Of a stretch of 64,000 nucleotides of DNA, positions 23,180-33,437 are shown piece by piece (within the stretch, counting starts at the first letter, position 1; every line of letters starts with the position of its first letter). The position numbers and the translations under genes are program-made. Below the pieces are notes generated by a model. That model had not been told where the DNA came from, did no database searches, and worked only from the letters and a program-made list of their open reading frames with translations. The DNA is taken from assembly GCF_910592395.1 (NCBI RefSeq), contig NC_088326.1, positions 10,855,001-10,919,000 of the forward strand. The letters run 5' to 3'. The stretch comes from Lineus longissimus (Eukaryota; Nemertea; Pilidiophora; Heteronemertea; Lineidae).

Positions 23180-25150
23180 TTAGACCAACTTGAACTTCTC
23201 AATGTTGTCATCATATCCAAGCCAGAGATTATCATCATTGATGCAGATATGTGGCGAGTAGTAACAACCTGTTCTCTTCTCACCATCTTGATACTCTATC
23301 TCCCTCAATACCATGTCCTCCTCATCTGCTCCTTCTGTCACCTGGTAGATAACGATATCATCATTCTCCCTCCAACCAGCCACCAACACCTCGCCACCAC
23401 TTCCAATACAAACATCAAGACAATCGAATCCTTCCACGCCGTGTGAAGATGATGAGATCTCTTCAAGGATGTCATCACTCCAGTGAGACCTCAGGATCCT
23501 GTCACCAGCAGCCATATATAGGATTCTATTCACCGAACAGAAACCCATACAGTAAGGACGTACAGTTAACCTGATACACTGAATGACGGTGCCATTCGGT
23601 TTCATAACACGAAGAGGAGAATCAAAGCCAGCAGTTAAGACAAACATGTTGTCAGACTCATCAGTCTCAACATGCCACAGCTTATCAATCACCTCCCCAT
23701 CATGGGTAATGTTAATATCACGGTATGCACCAGTAGCAGGCTTGAACACTCTAATGGGCGGCTTTTTCTGTCTTGCCACTACCACTTCACCAGTGGATGT
23801 GAAGGCCATGTCTGTAGCAGGGTTAACTCCCTTTGTGATTGTGCCCGTCAGTGAAGAAGATACTTCGTCATGGAAGTAAATCGTGTCCGCGAAACCACCA
23901 CAAGATGAGGCTAATGTAGCAAGGCGAGAGTCAGGTAGATGCTTCAATCGGTAAACTTCCCTACACGGCCGATTTCTTGGAAAGGTTAAGTTACACACCT
24001 TCTTCAATTGTGGGAAATCCCGCTTTGTTTTACCGATCGATCTCGTGACTTCCTCTATCACAGCCACAGTGTCACTGTCCCTTAAAGCACCGACTAAGTC
24101 CACGAGTTCCTGACTGATGCTGGTCAGGTAAGCAATGCTCTCGGTATCAATGGAGATTCTGGTAGATCCTACTGCTCGGCCCTGCTCTATTTTTGTCTTC
24201 ATTTCTTTCCTACGGGTCTCAAGGGATCGAAGACGCAGGTTGATCTCCTCAGATGATTTGGTGAACTTCTCTCTGACGCTTGCGATGATTTTTGCCTTCT
24301 CTTTCTCGAGTTTGTCTACGTCTTTGACGAGTTGCTTTGTCATTTCATCCTCCTTCTCCTTTTCCTTCACCAAGAGGTCGATTTGCTTTTGTATCTTTTG
24401 ACTCTTTGCCTGGTGATCCCGGATGTCTTCCCTGTTCTTAGCTATGTTTTTTTCGGTACCGACAATCGCTTGCTTTTCAGCGGAAGTCGACTGTTGCTGG
24501 ACGATATCACGCAGCTGCGACAGTTTCGTTTGATGCTCTCCAACTCGAGGCATATTCGCGTCTTCAAGTTTAGTGGAAGATGCCTGAATGCATGACATTA
24601 GAGCACGAACCACTTGACGGATTGGCATCACGTGGTGGTCACCCTGCTTGTGATCAGATATTCTGCAGGCACTGCAGACAGCTGTTTTACAAGGGCTACA
24701 GAAGAACAGTAGTCCGTTGCCATGTGTTGCACACAGTCCATAGAGGTCGTGGGCATTTGTACTCAGGTCACTGTCATGCTGTCCTATGCATCCAGGGCAC
24801 ATTTTAGAGTCGCATTCTTTACAGAAAGAAGAGGCTTCATTCGGACACTGGATACATTTGATTTCCGCGAGAAGTGCAGCTCTCTGTTGTTGCTTTCGAT
24901 ATGTCTCTATGATGTTGTTTACCATGAAGTTGTCCTTCAGGTCGTCAACGCCATTTGACGGGATTGGGCATTCTTCGCGGCATTGTGGACAAGGAATTGT
25001 TCTCCGCTTCTCAAGGGAGACCCAACACTTATCGATGCAATCCTTGCAGAATGTGTGGTTGCAGGGACCGATATACTTCGGCTGTTTCAGTTGATCGAAG
25101 CAGATGGCACACTCTAATAGACAACTCAAGCTGCTGTCAGCGGCGGACAT
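23180..25150 (-). CDS. TRIM-like RING/B-box/coiled-coil protein with NHL-like C-terminus, array copy 4
   Basis: The 656-aa protein starts at MSAADSSLSCLLECAICFDQ after acceptor TTCTTTTCAG (exon start 25158). It has a complete C3HC4 RING, two B-boxes (CIQC...CPGC; CATHG...CSAC...SDHKQGDHH), a coiled coil, and an NHL-like propeller ending LWLGYDDNIEKFKLV. It differs from copy 2 by about a dozen residues over the first 540, but by many more in the last 130 (for example GDRILRSHWSDD against GDSIVRFHWSND). This is the only intact copy for which a leader exon with a consensus donor can be seen upstream (26353), giving an intron of about 1.2 kb. Confidence 0.88.
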   Translation of the reverse strand: MSAADSSLSCLLECAICFDQLKQPKYIGPCNHTFCKDCIDKCWVSLEKRRTIPCPQCREECPIPSNGVDDLKDNFMVNNIIETYRKQQQRAALLAEIKCIQCPNEASSFCKECDSKMCPGCIGQHDSDLSTNAHDLYGLCATHGNGLLFFCSPCKTAVCSACRISDHKQGDHHVMPIRQVVRALMSCIQASSTKLEDANMPRVGEHQTKLSQLRDIVQQQSTSAEKQAIVGTEKNIAKNREDIRDHQAKSQKIQKQIDLLVKEKEKEDEMTKQLVKDVDKLEKEKAKIIASVREKFTKSSEEINLRLRSLETRRKEMKTKIEQGRAVGSTRISIDTESIAYLTSISQELVDLVGALRDSDTVAVIEEVTRSIGKTKRDFPQLKKVCNLTFPRNRPCREVYRLKHLPDSRLATLASSCGGFADTIYFHDEVSSSLTGTITKGVNPATDMAFTSTGEVVVARQKKPPIRVFKPATGAYRDINITHDGEVIDKLWHVETDESDNMFVLTAGFDSPLRVMKPNGTVIQCIRLTVRPYCMGFCSVNRILYMAAGDRILRSHWSDDILEEISSSSHGVEGFDCLDVCIGSGGEVLVAGWRENDDIVIYQVTEGADEEDMVLREIEYQDGEKRTGCYYSPHICINDDNLWLGYDDNIEKFKLV

Positions 25151-25316
25151 CTTGAATTCTGAAAAGAAAACAAGCAAAATAATCAAGGTAGTGTTGTTTG
25201 AATCACACACTATCTTGCAGTGTAGTGTAGGGGAGATATTTCGGCTGCTTCAGTTGATCGGAGCAGATGGCACACTCTAATTTTCTGCTCAAGCTGTTGG
25301 CGGCGGCGGCGGCCAT
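25151..25316 (-). other. Leader with RING stub, unit 4
   Basis: The stub has an ATG at 25314-25316, a run of alanine codons, NSLSRKLECAICSDQLKQ and an early stop, as in unit 2. It lies inside the intron between the candidate leader exon and the TRIM coding exon, with its own acceptor-like tract. Confidence 0.6.
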
Positions 25317-26352
25317 CTTGTGTTCTGGAGAGATAACAAAGAGAAACAAACGGGAAAACTACACACTGTTTATTCCTTTATGATAGAACACATAGAGTTG
25401 AAGACCTGAAGAATTGGAGATGCCAGCGCTGTGGCACTAGCCTAGTGACTCTTGCTTGTGCCTACATCTACTTGTAGGAGGCGGTGTTAGCCCATGCAAG
25501 ATCATCAGTTTCGGCCGCGGACATTGTCCGGGACTGACTCTTATTTGAAAAACGATCTCTCAATTCACAGACGATCTCAAGTCTCAAATTAAGTAGAGAC
25601 CAAATGCAACCATCAGTGCCACTCTTGGGAATAGCATAAACTAATAACAACAACTTCGGCACCGATTTCATTTGCGGAAGGTGAGTTTGAAGCATACGGT
25701 GAAAAAACGACACTCTTCAGAATTTGAATTTTGCTTGGTGTTGAAAGTCTAAATATGAGTATTGACAAATTCATCGGCCGACCTGTTTCCTCTTCTCTAT
25801 AGAGGGCGTGTCCTTGCCCGCAAACACCCCCAAAACTAGATAGGTTTACCTGGTTTAACACTTCAAATTTGTATTAATACAATGTAAAAGAATATTAGCA
25901 GATAAGGTAGAATCGGGTAATTGTAGCCCCGGTTTAATTGTAGCCCCTGCCTATAATATTGATTGATATCCCCATGCATCAAACAATGCAGGGGCTACAA
26001 TTACCTCATTCTACCCTATGCCCCTCAAGTAAATTCGTCTGAAGTTAGAACACGTCAACCTATTACAAATCATTACATCCGACCAGAGAGTTATGATAAG
26101 ACATAATGAAATCTGCTTTTTAAAGTTTACATCAACAGGTTGACAGCGTCTTTTATTTGAGAGACCGTCCGTCAATTGAGAGTCTTTCCCAACCTCGTTT
26201 ACCCAGGGGTCATTGCGCGCTCCAATGGTCACCTGCACTGCCCCTGGTATCATGTTGAGCTGAAACCTATTTGATTGGTCAACGAATAACGTTTGACATG
26301 CAAATAAGATCGAATATGTAAATAATGAAAACCTCCGCAAATACGCTCTTAC
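25317..26352 (-). other. Probable intron 1 of TRIM copy 4
   Basis: Conserved with the regions upstream of copies 1-3. It contains the small palindromic element 25906-26015 and the MSAAETDD frame. Bounded by the donor at 26352 and the acceptors at 25159 and in the stub. Confidence 0.4.
25906..26015. mobile_element. Small palindromic MITE-like element, unit 4 (110 bp)
   Basis: Inverted ends GGTAGAATCGGGTAATTGTA and CATTCTACC, with the short right arm as in units 1 and 3. Confidence 0.65.
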
Positions 26353-26437
26353 CTGAAACATCCAACTTCCGATTTGACTATTTCTGTCCTTTCCAGGATT
26401 TAAGCTCTGCTAAAGAAATCCACAACTTCAAGAGATT
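26353..26437 (-). other. Candidate leader exon of TRIM copy 4
   Basis: The minus strand reads GGATGTTTCAG followed by GTAAGAGCG, a strong donor. The downstream acceptor TTTTCAG before AATTCAAG-ATG is also good. The exon would be untranslated. Its 5' limit is unknown; the copy in unit 3 ends where the LINE begins. Confidence 0.35.
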
Positions 26438-26660
26438 GTCATCATAGTCCAGGGTTACAGAATGTTCGTATAGGTCCAATCGTTCTCTCAAAACTGTCAA
26501 TGAAGACTCTGCATCAATGCCTGCGCAGTGTAGGAAACTGTCATTACTGCTGGCTTTGACCTCAATAATTATGTTTCTTCACAGATGAGGTCCTTTCCAG
26601 TTTACAGGCGCATAGCGGTCTCGTCAATTATATTACTTAGATCATTTTGTCCCCTAGCCT
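26438..26660 (-). mobile_element. Residual 5' piece of the LINE, unit 4
   Basis: 26440-26600 matches 21962-22115 of the retrotransposon in unit 3, while about 1.85 kb of the element is missing. The break joins TTGTCAT to CATAGTCCAGGG at a shared TCAT, so this is an internal deletion of a once longer copy. Confidence 0.65.
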
Positions 26661-27654
26661 CGTTCCACACAACTTAGTGGGTTCATGTTGACCGTCCTCG
26701 AGGGAGTTGACGTACAGCGGTCTCATCACTAGCTAAGATCCTTTCAAGTTGACTAATCTCGAAGAAGTGGGCGTATTGCGGTCTCATTAATTGATAAACG
26801 GTGGAATCATGGACTCCCTCGAACAAAATTTAGGCCAACACTTGTGAGACAATGGCAGTGACGTCATATATTACTTCAAATTATCAGTCTGTCCCAGAAA
26901 AACAAAACCCTTGACACTTCAGTTGTTTTTTGCCTGCTCGAGTACCTGGTAAAAAAGTCGGACATATTGTTGTGCAGTTGCGATTTAAAATCCTGAACTC
27001 CAGACATTATGTGCCAAATCCCCATTTCTAGTCATCTCGTATATTTCTGAAATCTGAGTCCCTCGGTCGTGCGTCCAGGAAAACAGCGCTACCTTCCTTC
27101 AAGACGCGATAAAGTTCCTTTTAAACATAGACTTAGCAGAGATGGTGTTCGGTATGAAATAAATTCATAGTAGGCCTAGTATCTCTAGATCCGAAGCCGG
27201 ATACGCATCAGTAAAATACTACCATATTTGGCAGTGCTATGGGAGAGACATATTCAGGAATCGGAATCGGAATCGGAATCTGGATTTTGATTCTACGGGG
27301 TGTACAGGAAGTAAAAAAGAGTGGGATTAGCATTGTCTATTTTTGGTGCTTCGTTTCACGGTGAGAAAAAAATGTACTAAGAGCAAGTAAGAACGCATTT
27401 TGGTGGTAACTGTACAATCATGGCCCTAAACAACGAGTACCCGTACTTTCTCGCACATTTAAAAAATATGACAAATATCTCTCCAATTTACTGAATAATT
27501 CTTATCAATCTTATGGTCAGGACCGTTTTTAACTTTTTTGAACACCACTTCTTGTCCCAAAAGTGCCTAAATCTGTAATTAACAAGACGTTTTTTCGAAG
27601 ACGCTGCACCCCGCTATAGATACGGCCCTAGTACATGCATTCTTCTTTTGTTAT
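26661..27654. other. Spacer downstream of TRIM copy 5
   Basis: Same 3'-flank block as 7191-8189 and 22193-23179, with the GGAATC array near 27257-27281. No gene is seen. Confidence 0.5.
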
Positions 27655-29625
27655 CTAAACCAACTTGAACTTCTCAGGCTTGCCATCATATGCAAGCCAG
27701 AGATTATCATCATTGATGCTGATGCACGGCGAGAAGTTACGACTTGTTCTCTTCTCACCATCTTGATACTCTATCTCCCTCCATTCAATGTCCTCCTCAT
27801 CTGCTCCTTCTGTCACCTGGTAGATAACGAAATCATTATTCCTCATCGCACCAGCCACCAACACCTCGCCACCGCTACCAATACAAACATCACAGCAACG
27901 GAATCCTTCCACGCCGTGTGACCATGATGAGATCTCTTCAAGGATGTCATTATTCCAGTGAAACCTCAGGATCCTGTGAGGAGCAGCGATATATAGGGTT
28001 CTATTCAGTGAACAGAAACCCATACGGAAAGAATATCCAAGTAACCTGATACACTGAATGACGGTGCTATTCGGTTTCATAACAAGAAGAAGTGAATTAC
28101 TGCAAGAAGTTAAGGCAAACATGTTGTCAGACTCATCAGTCTCAACATGCCACAGCACATCAATCACCTTTCCATCATTGGTAATGTTAATATCACGGTA
28201 TGCACCAGTAGCAGGCTTGAACACTCTAATGGGCGGCTTTTCATGTCTTGCCACTACTACTTCACCAGTGGATGTGAAGGCCATGTCTTGAGCAGGGTGA
28301 ACTCCCTCTGTGATTATGCCCGTCAGTGAAGAAGATACTTCGTCATGGAAGTAAATCGTGTTCGCGAAAAAACCACCAGATGAGCCTAATGTAGCAAGGC
28401 GAGAGTCAGGTAGATGCTTCAATTGGAAAACTACCGCACCCGGCTGATTTCTTGGAAAGGTTATGTTGCACACCTTCTTCAATTGTCGGAAATCCCGCTT
28501 TGTTTTACCGATCGATCTCGTGACTTCCTCTATCACAGCCACAGTGTCACTGTCCCTTAAAGCACCGACTAAGTTCACGAGTTCCTGACTGATACTGGTC
28601 AGTTTAGCAATGCTCTCGGTATCAATGGTGATCTTGGTAGATCCTACTGCTCGGCCCTGCTCTATTTTTGTTTTCATTTCTTTCCTACGGGTCTCAAGGG
28701 ATCGAAGACGCAGGTTGATCTTCTCAGATGATTTGGCGAATCTCTCTCTGACATCTGCGATGGTTTTTGCCTTCTCTATCTCGAGTTTGTCTACGTCTTT
28801 GACGAGTTGCTTTGTTATTTCATCCTCCTTCTCCTTTTCCTTCGCCAAGAGGGCGATTTGCATTTGTATTTTTTGACTCTTTGCCTGGTGATCCCGGATG
28901 TCTTCCCTATTCTTAGCTATGTGTTTTTCGGTACAGACAGTCGCTTGCTTTTCAGCGGAAGTCGACTGTTGCTGGACGATATCACGCAGCTGCGACAGTT
29001 TCGCTTCATGCTCTCCAACTCGAGGCATATTCGGGTCTTCAAGTTCAGTGGAAGATGCCTGAATGCATGACATTAGAGCACGAACCACTTGACGGATTGG
29101 TATCACGTGGTGGTCACCCTGCGTGTGATCAGATATTCTGCAGCCACTGCAGACAGCTTCTTTACAAGGGCTACAGAAGAACAGTAGTCCGTTGCCATGT
29201 GTTGCACAAAGTCCATAGAGGTCGTGGGCATTTGTACTCAGGTCACTGTCATGCTGTCCTATGCATCCAGGGCACATTTTAGAGTCGCATTCTTTACAGA
29301 AAGAAGAGGCTTCATTCGGACACTGGATACATTTGATTTCCGCGAGAAGTGCAGCTCCCTGTTGTTGCTTTCGATATGTCTCTATGATGTTGTTTACCAT
29401 GAAGTTATCCTTCAGGTCGTCCACGCCATTTGACGGGATTGGGCATTCTTCGCGGCATTGTGGACAGGGAATTGTTCTCTGCTTCTCAAGGGACACCCAA
29501 TACTTATCGATGCACTCCTTGCAGAATGTGTGGTTGCAGGGACCGATATTCTTCGGCTGTTTCAGTTGATCGGAGCAGATGGCACACTCTAATTCACTGC
29601 TCAAGCTGCTGTCAGCGGCGGACAT
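27655..29625 (-). CDS. TRIM-like RING/B-box/coiled-coil protein with NHL-like C-terminus, array copy 5
   Basis: The 656-aa protein starts at MSAADSSLSSELECAIC after acceptor GTCTTTCCAG and AACACAAG (exon start 29633). The RING, with PCPQC, and both B-boxes (CIQC...CPGC; CATHG...CSGC...DHTQGDHH) are complete. The coiled coil reads LLAKEKEKEDEITKQ, and the NHL-like propeller ends LWLAYDGKPEKFKLV. The leader AACACAAG matches the stub of the other units, not their coding leader, and no stub lies upstream. This copy stands at the edge of the duplicated region: sequence above 29640 is not found in the other units, so it may be closest to the founder. Confidence 0.88.
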   Translation of the reverse strand: MSAADSSLSSELECAICSDQLKQPKNIGPCNHTFCKECIDKYWVSLEKQRTIPCPQCREECPIPSNGVDDLKDNFMVNNIIETYRKQQQGAALLAEIKCIQCPNEASSFCKECDSKMCPGCIGQHDSDLSTNAHDLYGLCATHGNGLLFFCSPCKEAVCSGCRISDHTQGDHHVIPIRQVVRALMSCIQASSTELEDPNMPRVGEHEAKLSQLRDIVQQQSTSAEKQATVCTEKHIAKNREDIRDHQAKSQKIQMQIALLAKEKEKEDEITKQLVKDVDKLEIEKAKTIADVRERFAKSSEKINLRLRSLETRRKEMKTKIEQGRAVGSTKITIDTESIAKLTSISQELVNLVGALRDSDTVAVIEEVTRSIGKTKRDFRQLKKVCNITFPRNQPGAVVFQLKHLPDSRLATLGSSGGFFANTIYFHDEVSSSLTGIITEGVHPAQDMAFTSTGEVVVARHEKPPIRVFKPATGAYRDINITNDGKVIDVLWHVETDESDNMFALTSCSNSLLLVMKPNSTVIQCIRLLGYSFRMGFCSLNRTLYIAAPHRILRFHWNNDILEEISSWSHGVEGFRCCDVCIGSGGEVLVAGAMRNNDFVIYQVTEGADEEDIEWREIEYQDGEKRTSRNFSPCISINDDNLWLAYDGKPEKFKLV

Positions 29626-31882
29626 CTTGTGTTCTGGAAAGACAAAAATTAACGGCCTCAAATATGTGCCCAGGGTCTCAGGGTCCAAATTTATAGCTTT
29701 TATAAAGTGACATCAATATAGTTTGATTCAAGTTGTTCAGAAATGTTGCATATTGCTCGACTAATTTTAACAATTCCTCTCGGATTTTCATCAAACCTAA
29801 CTATAGAATTGGTCGATACATCATGTTTCAGTGTTTTAATCCATTCAAAAATTCATTCCGCCCACAACTGCTCCAGAAAAAAGGCCCGATGTTACAGCAC
29901 ATAAAATTTAACTACACGTAATTTGCACAGAGGTTTCGTTTATAATCGAAGAAATGTCATGATCTGAGAAGAAGCACAATCTCCAGTAGCTCAGTCACCA
30001 TATACCCTGCACAAAGTCATCATTTCTTGGAGCGGTTGTGGTCGGAATGAACTTTTAAAAGGATTAAAACGCTGGAACGAACCCCTTTTTGGAAAGAAAT
30101 CTTAGAATTTAACCGCGTAAATCACCAGTGCTGAAAGATGTTTTTCAAATTCTCTGCGTAAGTCCCTCAAGTTTTGGAAAAGGGCTTTGGAAAAACGACC
30201 TCCCCGATAGAAATCTTGACTACGCCTATGCATATTCTGTTTTCTAGCGTTCTAATAAAGTTTCTCATGTATTTTTTTGATCAAAACAAGACCATTTCTC
30301 GCGCACACACCCAGGTGAGTATTTCCAGAGATAGGAGAGTTTACCAGTGCGAAGGAGGTGATGAGATGTTGGTGGTGGTGGTGGTGGAGGGGGGGGGGGG
30401 CGTGCATGACACCGACTTGTGGGTCGAGAACGACATGTGGATGCCAGTGAGTCGAAGCATTGTCCTTACCTTTCAAATAATTGAATAATCCAGGCGATTG
30501 AGACCAACACGTTTCAGCCGAATTTATCCCTGACTCGGGCTACGATGTTTTCGCTGTAATGCACGCCCGCATTTCAATTATGGCTCTTTGTTGATTTTAT
30601 GGATAAAACCTGCATTGAGCAATTCTGTTTTACTTGGTCAAGGGATGTCGACTACTGGGATGGTTGCACCTGTTGCCAACATGTTGCTATGGAGCTCGAG
30701 TCTAGACGATATACCAGATACTAGACAACAGAATATGCTCGTTGTGCACTAATAAGGCATAAATCGATATTCAACACTTGCGAAGTCACGCGATGATTTT
30801 GATGTAGTACTGATCCAATGATTTAATAGTTGTCACATGGATACGAATTTTTCAGCAAAATCGACTGTTATGATCGATGAGACGGTTCTGTTGTCGTCGC
30901 CAGTGAAGGCATAGACGGTGCAGACACGCTTTGAATGTGATCAAACCCCTCTTTGGTTCGTTTTCATATTAACATCTACCAATGGACCAATTATGTCTAT
31001 TCCCGTTCTCTAACGCCAGATCACGCCAATAATTCAGCCGACGCAAAAAAATTCTACCAGTTGGTTTTTCATATGAGTTGTCTGTTTCAGTCATAAATTA
31101 CACAAATTTGATTGTCAGTTAGTGTGGACTAGCAGATTTAATTCAATAAAATATTCCATGTTTGAAAATCGACGACCAACTCCTGTTATATTATACGTTG
31201 TCCCGACGTATAGGCTCCCGCCAGGTGGCCAGTATGTAACCACTATTGGTCAGTTCCGGGCCACTCTCTGTAATGTAATCAAAAGAGTGGTCGGGTCACT
31301 CCAGATTTTACTACATTGACCCCGAGTCTTTCAAGACACAGGTCGACCCCCAAATATCACTAGATTTCGCAGCTAATATTTTGTCATTAACGCACGCTCT
31401 CGCGTTATCTGTGTACAATTGGGGCGTGTATAAATTTTCCCCGATCGCTGCATGTTAATTTCGCGTGCGTGTTTATTCAGTCGGTCATGTGAGAATACCA
31501 CAATGCAGAAAACCAAAATTATTTTAATTATTGTAAATCTGCAAAAGAAATCCGGTAAAGTTGTCAGATTCCACTATGCAAAGTTATTTCTGAGTTAAAT
31601 TAATATTTATATATATTTATTATATATATTTATATATATTTATATAGTTGTAATTCTTGTATCTTATTGGCTGACATTTGAACTGAACGGAGTCGGGGCA
31701 TACATGGTGATTTGTGAAAACAAGGTGTTGTCATGGACGCTGCTGAGTCTCGGGAAGGACTTCGTTGTGAACAGGATGCTCGTGGGGAGAGATGTGCGCG
31801 AGACGGTACGGTCTCACGTCACTGAGAGACATACTCAAGGAAACCAACATAAGAAAACTCGTAACATTTAGTAAATTCACTA
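29626..31882. other. Non-coding stretch upstream of TRIM copy 5
   Basis: Not shared with other units. It holds a GTG-rich tract running into a guanine run (about 30371-30400) and an AT microsatellite of TATATATTTATA words (31598-31648). It should contain the promoter and leader exon of copy 5, but I cannot place them. No convincing coding frame. Confidence 0.4.
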
Positions 31883-32539
31883 CTAGAGGTGCCGATTCTC
31901 CTTAGAATATTTGGTGAACTTCTCTCTGACATCTGCGATGATTTTTGCCTTGTCTATCTCGAGTTTGTCAACGTCTGTGACAAGTTGTTTCATTATAAAA
32001 ACCTCCTTTTTCTTCACTAGGGGGTCAATTTGCTTTTGTATCTTTTGACTCTTTGCCTGGTGATCCCGGATATCTTTCCTATTCTTAGCTATGGATCTCT
32101 CGGTACCAACATTCAATTGCTCTTCAGCGCAAGTCGACTGCTGCCAGACAAGCCGCGACAGTTTCTTTTCGTGAGTCCATGCATCGTCTTCTAGTTCAGT
32201 GGAAGATGCCTTAATTCTTGATCTTAAGCTGTCAATAACTGGACGGATTGGTGTCACATCGTGATCACTCTCGTCGTGATCAGATACTTTGCAAACACCA
32301 CAGACGGCCTGTTTGCAAGGATAACAGAAAAACAACAATCCGCTGCCACGGGAGGATCGACACAGACCGAATAAGTCGTGGTCACGATTGTTGGGGTCAC
32401 GGCCATGACGTCGTTTGCAGTCAGGACATAATTTTAAGCCACAATCTTTGCAGCACCATTTGCTCTCGAACACGTTTTGTCCAAGACACAACTTGCACTC
32501 AGTCTTAGTGCTGAACTTGGATGTGCTTTTCTCCTTGGT
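31883..32539 (-). pseudogene. Diverged TRIM fragment (B-boxes and coiled coil only)
   Basis: A 219-codon frame begins after an acceptor-like CCCCCAG at 32540, reading TKEKSTSKFSTKTECKLC. A TGA in the same frame lies just upstream and no ATG intervenes. The first B-box is present (CKLC, CPDCKRRH). The second reads CRSSRGSGLLFFCYPC and CGVC, so the usual CxxH histidine is replaced by serine. The coiled coil stops at KYSKENRHL. No RING or propeller is seen nearby. It is much more diverged than the tandem copies and also minus strand. It could be an internal exon of an unseen gene, but truncation and the lost ligand favour a relic. Confidence 0.7.
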
Positions 32540-33324
32540 CTGGGGGTATTTCGAAGAAGAAAGTCAGTAAAGCAGGCAAGTCAAGTGACACCTGTTTAAA
32601 AGATGACAATTTTATTCAAAAAACCGAAAACTTCAAAGAAAGTCACATAACTAGATGAGATGCATAGAAATACATGATGAGTCAGAAATGCACTTATAAG
32701 AGCACTTATTAGATAACTGATATTATGTGAAGAACACTGACGAAACACCGATGAATTCCATCATGTTTGGAAGAACACAGTAGGACTAACACTGGTATCA
32801 TATAATGGTTATTATCATGCCTTAGAAAACACTTAATATATTCTATATACATTATGGAAAGATTACAGGCCGCTAGTCCGAAGGCCCGTTTATCCGAAAA
32901 TTGAAAAGGGCCTGGTAGGTCAAAAATGAAAAAAGGCTCGCACGTTGAATGTGAAATCATGCGATAACAGAATAATTTTGATATTCACAATCATACATGT
33001 AGCATCAAAATGAAAGTGATATTTGTATCTGGGCATTGCTGATTAAGGGCAGCCTGTGGATACACTTGTACGTAAGCAAAATGAAAAATGAATATGAAAC
33101 TCCCGTTAGGCAAATGGGCATTCGGTCGGCATTTTTCTCAACTCTCATGTTGGAGCTGGTTTATCGTTTAAAAGACTGGCCTAGTGTCAGAAATCGATAC
33201 CCAGTACTTGGCTTTTAGATCAAGTATTGTTTACATATTGTCTGGAATTATATATTCCTGATAAAACGTTGTCCAAAATGTGCCGTCCACAGTAAGGTCA
33301 CATTCCATCCGGAAGTCCGCAGCG
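32540..33324 (-). other. Spacer and probable 3' UTR of the LamG-domain receptor gene
   Basis: No coding frame. On the minus strand an AATAAA lies at 32611-32616, about 0.7 kb after the stop codon of the receptor gene, and is a candidate polyadenylation signal. Confidence 0.3.
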
Positions 33325-33437
33325 CTAAACTGACGTGTACCCCTCCGTGTACTGAGGCATTCCGCGTGATTCGTCCGCCAAGGAATGATACATCTCGTCG
33401 CCACTAGTGCTATTCCAAAGCCTCGTTCTGAACATAT
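33325..33437 (-). CDS. LamG receptor exon 8: cytoplasmic tail
   Basis: The acceptor CTTTTGTTTTGTAG is followed in phase by MFRTRLWNSTSGDEMYHSLA and DESRGMPQYTEGYTSV, then TAG. YHSL fits a YxxPhi sorting motif, and the last residues T-S-V fit a class I PDZ ligand. The intron before it is 2983 bp. Confidence 0.7.

Noticed and set aside
30174-30488. 104-codon frame
   Set aside because: Crosses a GTG and poly-G tract and has no recognisable domain.
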